A DNA stretch of 64,000 nucleotides from an uncultured Bacteroidales bacterium (GTDB taxonomy: Bacteria; Bacteroidota; Bacteroidia; Bacteroidales; FEN-979): assembly GCA_903837605.1 (NCBI GenBank), contig CAILVF010000087.1, positions 229,876 to 293,875 of the forward strand. The letters run 5' to 3'. Every line of letters begins with the position of its first letter. Position 1 is the stretch's first letter. Made by a program: the position numbers and the translations under genes. Below are positions 1 through 9,074 of this stretch, piece by piece. The notes beneath the pieces are model-generated. The model saw nothing but the letters and a program-made list of their open reading frames with translations. It ran no database searches and was not told the origin of the DNA.

Positions 1-1720
1 TTGAGTAAGCCTGAATAAAAAATCCCTGCATTGCAGGAATAATCCCATCAGTAAGCGTCCCGGAAAGCCCGTTCCAGGTTTTATAATTTCCGGAAGCAGG
101 ATCCCAGACCCAAACGGCATTCCTGATATCGGTTTTATCCCAGTATTGAATATCGGCAATTAATGCCGATGTGTATGGGTTACCAACCAGATTGTAACCA
201 TGGGAGTTTCCCGAAGTAAACGATACCTGCACAGCGAGGTTGGAGTTGGTTACAGACCCCGAGAATGTTTTTATTGCATCCGATGATGAAGCCATCAGAT
301 ATCCGATGCCTGGCCGGAAGCTTCGGTCGTCGCCCGGCTGGAAAGAGGTATTCCAACTGCCTGAATCGGTCTTTGAATTCACCCAGAGCGCAAAAGGTTC
401 ATCCCAGCGATAAAAGTCAGTGTTACGATCGGGCGGATCAGCAACGAATCCGGGTTGGATGTTCTGAGCCGAAACAGGGGAAGAAATAAAATGATAATTG
501 GCGTCATTTGAAGTAAGGTATTGCGAGATGAATTTTTCAGCTTTGACTGTTCCGTTGCCGCTTATGCAACCGTTGTGTATAAATGAACCCGTTGCAGCAG
601 TGCTGTTGCCGGCTTTCAGCAACAGCCCCTCCGAAGTATTCAGATCAAGGTTACCCTGTAAAGTCAGGGCTATGTTTTGGGGTATAATGAAACGGCAGGG
701 ATTTTGGATGCTCAGGTTCCCATTAATTGTTATATCTCCTGTACCTGCGGTCTTATCACCTGAGCCGCTTAGGACCAAGTGGCCGTAAGCAGCAGCATTC
801 CCTATGGTCTGATCTCCGTTGCCTGAGTATTCCACTGTTGAAGCCGGACCGAAATTGTAGGAATTATTTGTAAAACCGATTATGCCCCAGCTCCCGGAGG
901 TAAAGTTGAGAATGCCGCCGTCATTAACAGTAGTGGAATGGCATGCGCTCCCGCTGTTGGTGCAGATCACGGAAGCCGTATTCACAACACCTCCGTTGTT
1001 GACCGTTAAAGAGACAGTGTATGCCGCAGAGTTATTGTCGGTGGTGAGATACAGGATCCCTCCAACCGAAAGAATTCCGTTCACGGTTATGGAACCCCCG
1101 TAGCTTGAGCCGTTTGATGCATTGGGACCGTCGATACAGACATTTCCCGGACCCCCTGAGTTCCCGGGGCAATTCAGGGTAAATCCCTGATTTATTATAA
1201 GGTGGAAGTTGGACGCTGATTTATTATTGAAGAATGCGGTTCCATTATACCTGAGATTGACATTCATGGCAAGAGTGAGTGAAGTCGAAGGATTGAGACC
1301 GGTGTTTTTTCTCATCCTTGATGCATCGAATGACCCGCTCCCGCTGATCAGGCAGTTACTGCCTTCAATATTAAACGAGATCCCGTCGTAAACATTTCCG
1401 TTGCCGATAATCCCGTTGCAGCAGATATTCCCGTAAATATCTACATATCGCTGGCTTCCGCCGGTATTAGCGTAGAGCTTTCCACCTGTTTCGACAGTAA
1501 GGGTTGTACAGGATTTTGTTCCGCTGCTGGGAATTGTGACGGTATGGCCTGTTTTAACAGTAACATTGTCGCTCTGGGCGGGGACAACACCTCCAACCCA
1601 GGTGCTGGTACTGGTCCAAGGACCTGATTGTGCAGTTATTATATCCGCGGCTTCACTTTTTATTGAAGCCCAGGCCAGCAGCAGGCATGCCACTGCTCCT
1701 GAAAATAGTTTTCCCTTCAT
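1..1720 (-). CDS. Secreted adhesin-like T9SS-type protein (3' end outside window)
   Basis: The reading frame is open from an ATG at 1718-1720 to the window edge, giving 573 codons; the C-terminus is missing. Residues 1-24 form a signal peptide ending KSEA. Next comes GPWTSTSTWVGG followed by a PAQSDNVTVKTGHTVTIP stretch, the start typical of large Bacteroidota beta-helix surface proteins (G8-like). The middle is rich in G, N, S and T with repeated short strands. Near the edge are the motifs YHFISSPV, NLVGNPYTS and IPAMQGFFIQA, which in this phylum come shortly before a C-terminal sorting domain. I infer a secreted or surface-anchored protein whose T9SS tail lies beyond base 1. It follows the SPOR-domain gene on the same strand after 64 bp, with no -7 box in the gap, so it may be cotranscribed. 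The ligand is unknown. Confidence 0.85.
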   Translation of the reverse strand, partial: MKGKLFSGAVACLLLAWASIKSEAADIITAQSGPWTSTSTWVGGVVPAQSDNVTVKTGHTVTIPSSGTKSCTTLTVETGGKLYANTGGSQRYVDIYGNICCNGIIGNGNVYDGISFNIEGSNCLISGSGSFDASRMRKNTGLNPSTSLTLAMNVNLRYNGTAFFNNKSASNFHLIINQGFTLNCPGNSGGPGNVCIDGPNASNGSSYGGSITVNGILSVGGILYLTTDNNSAAYTVSLTVNNGGVVNTASVICTNSGSACHSTTVNDGGILNFTSGSWGIIGFTNNSYNFGPASTVEYSGNGDQTIGNAAAYGHLVLSGSGDKTAGTGDITINGNLSIQNPCRFIIPQNIALTLQGNLDLNTSEGLLLKAGNSTAATGSFIHNGCISGNGTVKAEKFISQYLTSNDANYHFISSPVSAQNIQPGFVADPPDRNTDFYRWDEPFALWVNSKTDSGSWNTSFQPGDDRSFRPGIGYLMASSSDAIKTFSGSVTNSNLAVQVSFTSGNSHGYNLVGNPYTSALIADIQYWDKTDIRNAVWVWDPASGNYKTWNGLSGTLTDGIIPAMQGFFIQAYS

Positions 1721-1784
1721 AAGCATTTTTAAGCTTAATCCGGGAAAGAGGAAAAAGTGATAGGATCAAAGAAAAAAAAGCGGC

Positions 1785-3080
1785 CTACTTTTTACGGACA
1801 GGTTTATGGTAATAGATCTTCCCTTTGGATGTTTTTGAATATTTTGCATGTTTAATGGTATGCGGGGGAGCCGGGGTAGCTCTTTTGCCATTAATATATT
1901 TTGCGATGAAAGCATCCGGAATCCTTTTTGAATTGCGGAGCCCGGTCATCAGCTTTTTAGCTTCAGCAAGGTCGGTAAACGAACCTATGGTATAACGGTA
2001 CCAGCCGCCGGAGAATTCTTTTGAAACGGTCTGGCTTAGTTTGAATTTCTCACGTATCTGTTCTGCGCTGTATGTATCCTCTTTGAAAGCGAAGACCTGG
2101 ACCCTGTAGGAGATCCCTTTAACCGGAGCGACCATGACATTGGTATCTTCCATGACCTCATCCTTAGGTGAGGCTGTGTCGGGTATAAGGACAGGAAGAT
2201 TTGGTTTCAAAGTGTCTTTTGAAGGCAGGGGCGGAGGAAGCTTTGGATATGCGGCTTGTTGTTTTGCAGCCTGTTCCTTTTGCTTTTCCGCTGCTATCTC
2301 CGCTGCGAGAAGCGGCTGTGGAGGAGGTGGTCCGATCTGTTTCTGTGGAGAAGCAGGGCTTAGTTTGTCGCTGGAACGTTTGTTAAAGTTATAGGTAATG
2401 TTGAAAGCCAGAAGGCTGTAGGAATCATACGGGTATCCGCCAACCGTCGCATCAAGCCTGTCGATGGCCAGACTTCTGAGAGTCCATTCGAGACCAAGGT
2501 TTACTTTATCTTTAATGCTGAAATAAGCACCAAGACCTGCCGGGATTACAATATGGGGATTAATGGTTTCCCAGCTCCCGTCAGTTGCGATAATTGCGTT
2601 TGTAGTGATATCTTTTTTCTTGGTGATCCAATTCACTGCGCCGGCGCCAATGGTCCCATAAACAAAGAAAAACCGCTTGGGATTGTATCTCAAGATGAGA
2701 TTGGAAAAGTTAATGGTTGCATTGAGGTTTAATTCAAAAAGGGTGCTTGTAAAATACTGGTTACAAGGGCTGCCGTCTTTATACTTTAACTTTTCACCTG
2801 CCAGCTGGCCCCAGAGAAACTGTCCCCTCAGCATGAAGACATGGCTCAGCTGCCGGTTTAATGAAAAGGTGCCGGCATACCGAATCTCATTGATAGGGCT
2901 GGTTGCGGGAAGAAAATTATTTTGTTTAATATCTCCGAAAAAAATATTTGGCCCCCCGCTGATACTAAATGACCAATTATCGAAAAACCGCTTACCAAGA
3001 GTTCCAACAGTCTGGGATTCCACCCTGGAGCCTAGAAACAGTAAAAAGAGGAGGATTAGGAAGGGAGTTTTTTTATGCAT
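1785..3080 (-). CDS. Outer-membrane beta-barrel protein with C-terminal SPOR domain
   Basis: This is a 431-residue protein. Residues 1-22 are a signal peptide. Residues about 35-235 alternate aromatic and polar residues as in an OmpA-like eight-strand barrel, starting near WSFSISGGPNIFFGD. Residues about 240-320 are a proline/alanine/lysine-rich linker with runs of PPPP and PPPLP. Residues about 325-398 form a SPOR domain (YRVQVFAF start, GWYRYTIGSF middle), a fold that binds glycan strands of septal peptidoglycan stripped of stem peptides. The basic tail is rich in K and H. The likely role is tethering the outer membrane to peptidoglycan, possibly at the division site; this is inferred from the domains. 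It lies downstream of a TPR gene on the same strand, 92 bp away. Confidence 0.85.
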   Translation of the reverse strand: MHKKTPFLILLFLLFLGSRVESQTVGTLGKRFFDNWSFSISGGPNIFFGDIKQNNFLPATSPINEIRYAGTFSLNRQLSHVFMLRGQFLWGQLAGEKLKYKDGSPCNQYFTSTLFELNLNATINFSNLILRYNPKRFFFVYGTIGAGAVNWITKKKDITTNAIIATDGSWETINPHIVIPAGLGAYFSIKDKVNLGLEWTLRSLAIDRLDATVGGYPYDSYSLLAFNITYNFNKRSSDKLSPASPQKQIGPPPPQPLLAAEIAAEKQKEQAAKQQAAYPKLPPPLPSKDTLKPNLPVLIPDTASPKDEVMEDTNVMVAPVKGISYRVQVFAFKEDTYSAEQIREKFKLSQTVSKEFSGGWYRYTIGSFTDLAEAKKLMTGLRNSKRIPDAFIAKYINGKRATPAPPHTIKHAKYSKTSKGKIYYHKPVRKK

Positions 3081-3172
3081 GGAGTATCCGCTGGATTAAG
3101 ATCTGGCGTAAAGATACTCGCATAAGAAAGGGGAAAAATAGCTGTTTCAAGAACTTTATTAACAGCCCATTG

Positions 3173-4279
3173 TTACTTCTTCAGTTGAAGTGCACGGGTG
3201 AAATCGGTGACCGAGTTTGCATAGTCCCCCGTGGCTTTGAGGACAAAACCACGGTAGTAATAACCGTCGGAGTAATCGGGTTTTAATTGGACCACCGTAT
3301 TGAAATCCGCAACGGATTTTTTATAATCAAGCATTTTCAGGTAGACCAGCCCGCGGTTGCATAATGCATCAATACCCCTTGGATTTCTCCTTATAGCGGC
3401 AGAGAGATCAGAGAGGGCTTTTCCGTATTTTTCCATAAATGCATAAAGGCAGCCCCTGTTATTGTACCCCATGTATGAACGGGTTTGGCCGAGAAGCAGG
3501 TTATAGGACTTCATAGCCTGTATGTTGTCGCCAGAAAGCCGGTACATATATCCCAGGTCGAGCAGGATCAGGGTGTCTTCGGGTGCTTTCAGGTCGTGCA
3601 CTTTGACAAGCATGTCGATAGATTTCTTGTACCGTCCCAGCCGGTAGCTATACGTCCCGTAATTGTAATACGCTTCCAGGAATTTTTCCTCCCTTGTGCA
3701 GAATCCATAGAGAGCGTCGATGAGAAGGGTATCGGTAGGTTTGTTAAGTACCTGGTTGGTTCCGAGGATATAGGAGATAAAGACTCTTTCTTTTGTGAAT
3801 TCAGCATTGTTCCAGTAATCGGGTTTCATCAGCTCCTGGCCTGGAACATTCAATGTGGCGCCACAGATGCTCAGGATGCTGTCCTTCATGTGCAGCTGCA
3901 TAAACGACAGCGCAATGAAGAAGTTGCACATATTCCGGTTGATATTCGTATCCTGTCTTGCTATTTTGAAGTCACGTATAGATTCATTGTACATGCCCTG
4001 TTTAAGCAGGCTTATTCCGCGGTAAAAATGAATAGCACTTTTGGCATTGCTTTTGGGGAAGAGGTCATCCTTGTATTTATCGGCAAGCGTAGAAAAGTCC
4101 GTTTTATACTCTAAAATGCAGAGCTCCCTTAAAGGAGGTATCTGGTCTTTCCCCTGCTTGTCGTTTGGATTCTGACCGGTCTTGTCCTTAGCTTTGGGAG
4201 CAGGCTGTTTCTGGGCAACGCAAAACAGGGGTATCGCAATGATAATCAATAGTGAGACTGTGGCAATATGCTTTTTCAT
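3173..4279 (-). CDS. Secreted TPR-repeat protein
   Basis: This is a 368-residue protein with a signal peptide (MKKHIATV start, cleavage near CVAQ). About five to six tetratricopeptide repeats follow, clearest in the last third, where GYNNRGCLYAFMEKYGKAL and GYYYRGFVLKATGDYANSV each make a helix pair. TPR arrays serve as protein-protein scaffolds, so this is probably a periplasmic adaptor. The partner is unknown, although the SPOR outer-membrane protein directly downstream is a candidate. I placed the start at the ATG of 4279 rather than the in-frame TTG at 4288. The TTG overlaps a -7 box at 4286-4293, and the signal peptide begins naturally at MKKH. The 5' leader would then be only a few bases. 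Confidence 0.8.
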   Translation of the reverse strand: MKKHIATVSLLIIIAIPLFCVAQKQPAPKAKDKTGQNPNDKQGKDQIPPLRELCILEYKTDFSTLADKYKDDLFPKSNAKSAIHFYRGISLLKQGMYNESIRDFKIARQDTNINRNMCNFFIALSFMQLHMKDSILSICGATLNVPGQELMKPDYWNNAEFTKERVFISYILGTNQVLNKPTDTLLIDALYGFCTREEKFLEAYYNYGTYSYRLGRYKKSIDMLVKVHDLKAPEDTLILLDLGYMYRLSGDNIQAMKSYNLLLGQTRSYMGYNNRGCLYAFMEKYGKALSDLSAAIRRNPRGIDALCNRGLVYLKMLDYKKSVADFNTVVQLKPDYSDGYYYRGFVLKATGDYANSVTDFTRALQLKK

Positions 4280-4285
4280 GGAAGG

Positions 4286-4293
4286 CAAATATA
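4286..4293 (-). promoter_or_regulatory. Bacteroidota -7 box (TATATTTG) for the TPR gene
   Basis: Read on the minus strand, TATATTTG matches TAnnTTTG exactly. A T-run lies about 20 bases upstream in place of TTTG. The start codon at 4279 begins only 6 bases beyond the box, so the transcript is predicted to be leaderless or nearly so. Confidence 0.55.
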
Positions 4294-4380
4294 ACGCTTT
4301 TGAGAAAAAAAATATTAATGCTTCTTTTAAGATATCATCGGATTATTAACAATACTATCAGGGTTTTAAGTTTGAATGCC

Positions 4381-5769
4381 TTATTTTCCCAAAGGTTCAT
4401 GAACGGGAGCATAAGGTTTGATGGTGTACTTCTTTTTACGCGGGAAGAAAACCGGGGTCCATTCCACTTCAATATAAGCGGCAGAAATCGGAACACCGGG
4501 TTTGAAATTCCAGCCATTATAGTTTGTCATTGCTGCGCCAGGGAACAGGAGCTGGTAATCAAGGGTTAATTCAAGTGTATGGACCGGTGAATAAGTGAAC
4601 GTAATCTCAGCCTGGTGCAAAAAGCTCTTGGGAACCTTGACGACCTCGATCCTGAGGCTGTCGGGATTGAATGTACGGATATAAGGATGGACGAGGCTGA
4701 ACCAGTGATATGCTGCTTCAATAGAGAAATTATGAGTGATATCGAAGGTTGCGACAAAATACAGGTTGTTAAGTCCGGGGTGAAGGTTCAGGCGGTAGGT
4801 ATTAGTAAGAACACTTCCATTGCCAAACGATCGGGTCATATTCCCGTAGAGCATGCTGAACCCGTGCACCATCCATTTGTTTTCTGCCGAATCAGCGTAG
4901 TTATCACCGCTCATATGCTCAAAGGCAGGCATCAGGTTAAGCCATGGTGCGGCACGATAGCTTACATATAAAGCTGCATACCAGGCACTCAGTAAACGGC
5001 CGTCGTTCACATGTCCGAACTGGTAATACCCTGCCAGGTTGAAATCCCAGTCGTCAAGCGACAGCCATCCGGAACCACCGAAAGTGTTGCTGCCATATAG
5101 CAGGGTCTTGTCTGTTCCATTGTCGTTGGCAGTGAAAATATTCTGAAAGGTCAGTGACAGTTGATCGTCGAACAATCGTTTATAGGCATAAAGGTACGAC
5201 ATGTACCTGTAATTGTTAACCGTGCGGTTTGTGCTGAAAATTCCAACGCCCGGGTCAAATTTATTTGCGGCAAATCCCAGGTCGGCCATGAGGCTTGTAT
5301 CGGGATCAAGGTAATGGGCAATGATCGCGTTATGGCTTGTGACCAGGCCGTTAAAGTCCCGGGCTGCAAAAAAGCGCTGATCGTCGTAATTGATTTCTAT
5401 CCTTCCGGCCTGGAGTGAAAAATATTTCGAGAAATAATACCTGAACCAGGCTTCGTAAAAACCAAAGTTAAATTCACCCGGAGGCTTGATCATAGAAAGA
5501 GTTGTTCCTTTGTTATAGGTTACAAATAAGGACGCGTAAGCATTCCATTTTCTATGTAAATATTTAAAGTCCAGTTCCCCGAATCCCGCGAAATTCAAGG
5601 TTTTGCTTTTCAGTGAATCCGAAATTGTACGGTGCAGGTTCATATTCGAAAGCCTTCCGTCAATATCGCCTGAAAGTATAAACTGGGCCCTGGCCGGTTC
5701 AACGAAACACGTCATCCGCAATACAACAAGCAGGATTAAAAATTTGCGGGGAAAGTACTTTTTGGGCAC
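4381..5769 (-). CDS. Porin-like outer-membrane beta-barrel (alginate-export-like)
   Basis: This is a 462-residue protein with a signal peptide ending PARAQ. It is followed by many amphipathic strands rich in Y, W and F along the whole length, such as GFYEAWFRYYFSKYFSLQAG and AWYAALYVSYRAAPWLNL. Fold and size fit the alginate-export / long porin class (16-18 strands) that carries small solutes across the outer membrane; the substrate cannot be told. The start is a GTG at 5767-5769. A -7 box at 5796-5803 lies just upstream, and the next in-frame ATG (codon 19) would cut into the signal peptide. The gene stands alone, divergent from the GT117 gene. Confidence 0.8.
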   Translation of the reverse strand: MPKKYFPRKFLILLVVLRMTCFVEPARAQFILSGDIDGRLSNMNLHRTISDSLKSKTLNFAGFGELDFKYLHRKWNAYASLFVTYNKGTTLSMIKPPGEFNFGFYEAWFRYYFSKYFSLQAGRIEINYDDQRFFAARDFNGLVTSHNAIIAHYLDPDTSLMADLGFAANKFDPGVGIFSTNRTVNNYRYMSYLYAYKRLFDDQLSLTFQNIFTANDNGTDKTLLYGSNTFGGSGWLSLDDWDFNLAGYYQFGHVNDGRLLSAWYAALYVSYRAAPWLNLMPAFEHMSGDNYADSAENKWMVHGFSMLYGNMTRSFGNGSVLTNTYRLNLHPGLNNLYFVATFDITHNFSIEAAYHWFSLVHPYIRTFNPDSLRIEVVKVPKSFLHQAEITFTYSPVHTLELTLDYQLLFPGAAMTNYNGWNFKPGVPISAAYIEVEWTPVFFPRKKKYTIKPYAPVHEPLGK

Positions 5770-5795
5770 TGGCAGAGTAATAATGCTAACGGGGG

Positions 5796-5803
5796 CAAAA
5801 ATA
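5796..5803 (-). promoter_or_regulatory. -7 box (TATTTTTG) for the porin-like gene
   Basis: Minus-strand TATTTTTG fits TAnnTTTG. The predicted start of transcription leaves a leader of about 20 bases before the GTG at 5769. No clear -33 TTG was found at the usual spacing. Confidence 0.5.
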
Positions 5804-5868
5804 AGGTATTTGATATAAAGTCCTCATTAATATTGTGTTTTAATCTCCTGCCGTCAACTCTCTTTTTG

Positions 5869-5876
5869 TACTTTTG
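5869..5876 (+). promoter_or_regulatory. -7 box (TACTTTTG) for the GT117 gene
   Basis: TACTTTTG fits TAnnTTTG exactly and lies 40 bases before the ATG at 5917. No good -33 element is visible at 19-20 bases upstream. Confidence 0.55.
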
Positions 5877-5916
5877 CCCTGTAATTTCAACAATTCATTA
5901 AAACACCAGGTTATTT

Positions 5917-8900
5917 ATGAACCAGTTCCGAAAGCTTAATACAATTGCCGGCTGGGTGGTTTTTGCCATTGCCGCTATTGTGTATATAAAAACTGTAGAG
6001 CCCACTGTAAGCTGGTGGGATCCGGGCGAACATATCGCCACATCATACAAACTTCAGATCGGGCATCCCCCCGGGGCGCCCACTTTCCAGCTTACCGCCC
6101 GTGTGCTTTCACTTTTTGCTTTCGGCGATACAAGCAAAGTAGCTTTGATGATCAATATGATTTCGGTTCTCAGCAGCGCTTTCGTGATCCTTTTCCTTTT
6201 CTGGACCATTACAATGATTGCGAAAAAGCTTGTCGTTCCAAAGGGAGAAGAGATGACCAAAGAAAAAATGTGGACTATCCTTGCTGCCGGATTCATAGGA
6301 TCGATGACTTTCACATTCACTGACTCTTTTTGGTTTTCGGCGGTCGAGGCCAACGTATTTGCAATGTCGTATTTCTGTACCTCGGTTGTTGTTTGGGCTA
6401 TCTTTAAATGGGAAGAAGTGGCTGATGAAAAACATCATTACCGCTGGCTGATATTCGTCTCGTTCATGATTGGCCTGTCAATCGGCGTCCACCTCCTGAA
6501 CCTGCTTACTATCCCGGCACTTTCCATGGTTTATTATTTCAGGAAATACAAGCCAACAAAATGGGGTATTGCAATCGCCCTGGGAATCTCTTTTGTGCTA
6601 GTCGCCACTTTGATGTATTTCGTTATCCCATGGATACCCAAACTGGCAAGTTATTTCGAGCTTTTGTTTGTAAACGGATTTGGGCTGCCATTCAATTCGG
6701 GGACCATTGTTTATTTCCTGTTATTCATCGGCCTGCTGGTCTGGGGATTATGGTATACCAGGCAGAAAGGAAAAACCGTTGCGAATACCATACTGCTTTC
6801 CCTTTCATTTTTACTTATCGGGTATTCTGCGTTTATTTCTCTTGTGATCCGCGCCAATGCCGATACTCCAATCAATGAGAACAAACCCAAAGATGCTCTC
6901 ACCCTGGTCTCATTCCTGAATCGTGAACAATATGGCACCTGGCCCTTCCTTTATGGTCAGTATTATACGGCTCCTGTTATCTCTTATGCCGACGGAAGTC
7001 CTATTTACAAAAAAAACACCACCACGGGCAGGTATCAGGTTGTTGATGACCGCAAAGGCACAATTCCTGTGTATGACCCCCGGTTCACGACGATTTTACC
7101 ACGAATGTACTGCACGAACCAGGAAAGGCCCGGAAGCTCAGAATTCTTTAAGAACTGGGGAGGTCCCGGCGTCCCTATTGAGATCACCGGGCAGGATGGC
7201 AAAACGGAAACCGTCAACAAACCTACGTTCGGTGAAAACCTCAAGTTTATGTTCACCTACCAGCTAAACTGGATGTACCTGCGTTATTTCCTTTGGAATT
7301 TCTCGGGAAGGCAGGATGATGTACAGAGCTTCGGAAGCATAAAGAACGGTAACTGGATTACCGGCATCCCCTTCATAGATAAATACCATATAGGGAACTC
7401 CTTAAGCGATCTTCCCGACAGCGTAAAAGCAAGAGCATCACATAAATACTTCATGCTGCCCCTTATACTGGGGCTTATAGGGTTTTTCTTCCAGCTGAAA
7501 AAAGATTACAGGAACAGCATTATCGTAATCCTGCTTTTCTTCATGACCGGGCTGGCCATAACCCTCTATCTGAACCAGAAACCTTTTGAGCCCAGGGAAA
7601 GGGATTATTCCTACGCAGGCTCTTTCATGGCATTTTCAATCTGGATAGGTCTCGGTGTCATTGCCCTGGTTGATTTTCTACAGAGAAGAACAAAGCTGAA
7701 AGGAATTCTCCCGGTGATCCTGGTAACGGTATTTTCAACCCTTTTGGTCCCGGTGATCGTTGCCCAGCAAAACTGGAAGGATCATGACCGCAGCGGAAAA
7801 TTCGCCGCCAGGGACTTTGCTGCAAACTACCTGAACTCCTGTGACAAAAACGCTGTACTTGTTACCAATGGAGACAATGACACCTTCCCGCTTTGGTATA
7901 ACCAGGAAGTGGAAGGTGTAAGAACGGATGTCAGGATAGTCAACAGGGAACTTGCATCAGGCTCATGGTACATCGAACAATTGTATAAAAAAATGTACGA
8001 ATCTGACCCTGTGGCCTTAAGTATCCCGGCCGAAAAATATCAGCCCGGGACCAACGATATTGTCATGTTTTATGATGTCGGGTTCAAAGGGTATGTGGAG
8101 TTGAAGGACTTTATTGATTTCATCAGGAGCAATGATCCCCAAACCTTTGTGACTGTTCAAAGCGGGGAAAGGATCAAGTTCTTTCCTGCCAAAAAGATCA
8201 AGATCACTGTTAATAAGGAAAACTGCCTGAAATATGGTATCGTTCCTGAATATTTCAAGGATAAAATGGTTGATTCGATTACGTTCAGCATCAAATCGAA
8301 CCTGCTATACAAGAATGATATCATGACGCTCGACATGATTGCCAGCAACGATTGGAAGCGGCCTATTTATTTTGCTGCCCCGAATTCAGTCCGCAACTTC
8401 CTCGACATTGAACAATATTGTTATATGGAAGGCTGGATATATAAGTTCATGCCCATTAAACCTGATTCCAGCAATTTTATCCCTTCGCTTGGAAGCATTG
8501 ATGCAATAGGTTCTTACAATATTGCGATGAACAAATGCAAATGGGGCAACCTCAATGATCCCAGGGTCTATGTTGATCCAGAAAGCTATAATAATTCAAT
8601 GAGACCGAAGATGGATGCTTTGTTTGTTGGCCAGATGCTTCTCGACAAGGGAATGAAAAAGGAATGCAAAGCGCTGGTTGACCAGTACATGACTCAATTC
8701 CCAGATCCAAAATTCGTGTATGATATGTATAACCTGCCTTTTGTCGACATGTATTATAAGACAGGCGACACAGCATCCGCAGTAAAACTCAGCAGCAGGA
8801 TTGCTGATATCATGGGCCAGAACCTTGATTATTATGCCTCGTTTTCGGCTTCGGACAAAACTGTTTTCAGTGAAGATATACAAACGGCGGTCGAGGTGCT

Positions 8901-8994
8901 GAACCGGCTTAAATCTTCTGCGGAACAATACAAACAACCAAAACTCAGTGCAAAATTGGATGTACTGATAAAACAAAAGAATCCGGGAATTTAG
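5917..8994 (+). CDS. DUF2723 / GT117-family membrane glycosyltransferase
   Basis: This is a 1025-residue polytopic membrane protein. The N-terminal DUF2723 region (about 10-180) holds the family motifs TVSWWDPGEHI and LQIGHPPGAP, where acidic D and E sit in the first extracytoplasmic loop as in GT-C transferases. About 11-12 membrane spans run to residue 600. A large periplasmic part follows, with NGDNDTFPLWYNQEVEGVRTD around residue 650, another strongly conserved family block. Human TMEM260 of this family is a protein O-mannosyltransferase. By homology this enzyme probably moves a sugar from a lipid-linked donor to secreted proteins or another envelope acceptor, but the bacterial acceptor is not established. 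Length is normal for the Bacteroidota branch. A hairpin at 9017-9052 follows the gene. Confidence 0.9.
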   Translation: MNQFRKLNTIAGWVVFAIAAIVYIKTVEPTVSWWDPGEHIATSYKLQIGHPPGAPTFQLTARVLSLFAFGDTSKVALMINMISVLSSAFVILFLFWTITMIAKKLVVPKGEEMTKEKMWTILAAGFIGSMTFTFTDSFWFSAVEANVFAMSYFCTSVVVWAIFKWEEVADEKHHYRWLIFVSFMIGLSIGVHLLNLLTIPALSMVYYFRKYKPTKWGIAIALGISFVLVATLMYFVIPWIPKLASYFELLFVNGFGLPFNSGTIVYFLLFIGLLVWGLWYTRQKGKTVANTILLSLSFLLIGYSAFISLVIRANADTPINENKPKDALTLVSFLNREQYGTWPFLYGQYYTAPVISYADGSPIYKKNTTTGRYQVVDDRKGTIPVYDPRFTTILPRMYCTNQERPGSSEFFKNWGGPGVPIEITGQDGKTETVNKPTFGENLKFMFTYQLNWMYLRYFLWNFSGRQDDVQSFGSIKNGNWITGIPFIDKYHIGNSLSDLPDSVKARASHKYFMLPLILGLIGFFFQLKKDYRNSIIVILLFFMTGLAITLYLNQKPFEPRERDYSYAGSFMAFSIWIGLGVIALVDFLQRRTKLKGILPVILVTVFSTLLVPVIVAQQNWKDHDRSGKFAARDFAANYLNSCDKNAVLVTNGDNDTFPLWYNQEVEGVRTDVRIVNRELASGSWYIEQLYKKMYESDPVALSIPAEKYQPGTNDIVMFYDVGFKGYVELKDFIDFIRSNDPQTFVTVQSGERIKFFPAKKIKITVNKENCLKYGIVPEYFKDKMVDSITFSIKSNLLYKNDIMTLDMIASNDWKRPIYFAAPNSVRNFLDIEQYCYMEGWIYKFMPIKPDSSNFIPSLGSIDAIGSYNIAMNKCKWGNLNDPRVYVDPESYNNSMRPKMDALFVGQMLLDKGMKKECKALVDQYMTQFPDPKFVYDMYNLPFVDMYYKTGDTASAVKLSSRIADIMGQNLDYYASFSASDKTVFSEDIQTAVEVLNRLKSSAEQYKQPKLSAKLDVLIKQKNPGI

Positions 8995-9016
8995 TACTTT
9001 AGCTTGCCCGGAGAGG

Positions 9017-9052
9017 CCTGGCAGGGGATACAAATTTTTATCCACTGCCGGG
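9017..9052 (+). terminator. Hairpin with T-rich tail after the GT117 gene
   Basis: Arms 9017-9030 and 9039-9052 pair at 13 of 14 positions around an 8-base loop. They are followed by TCTTTGCTTTT. This is a likely factor-independent terminator, although the T tract is interrupted. It could instead act on the 5' leader of the kinase gene, which starts 22 bases later. Confidence 0.5.
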
Positions 9053-9074
9053 TCTTTGCTTTTAACATTGATAT

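Noticed and set aside
3485..4114. Plus-strand frame of 209 codons
   Set aside because: Antisense to the TPR gene, which has a signal peptide and repeat motifs; no family features in the plus frame.
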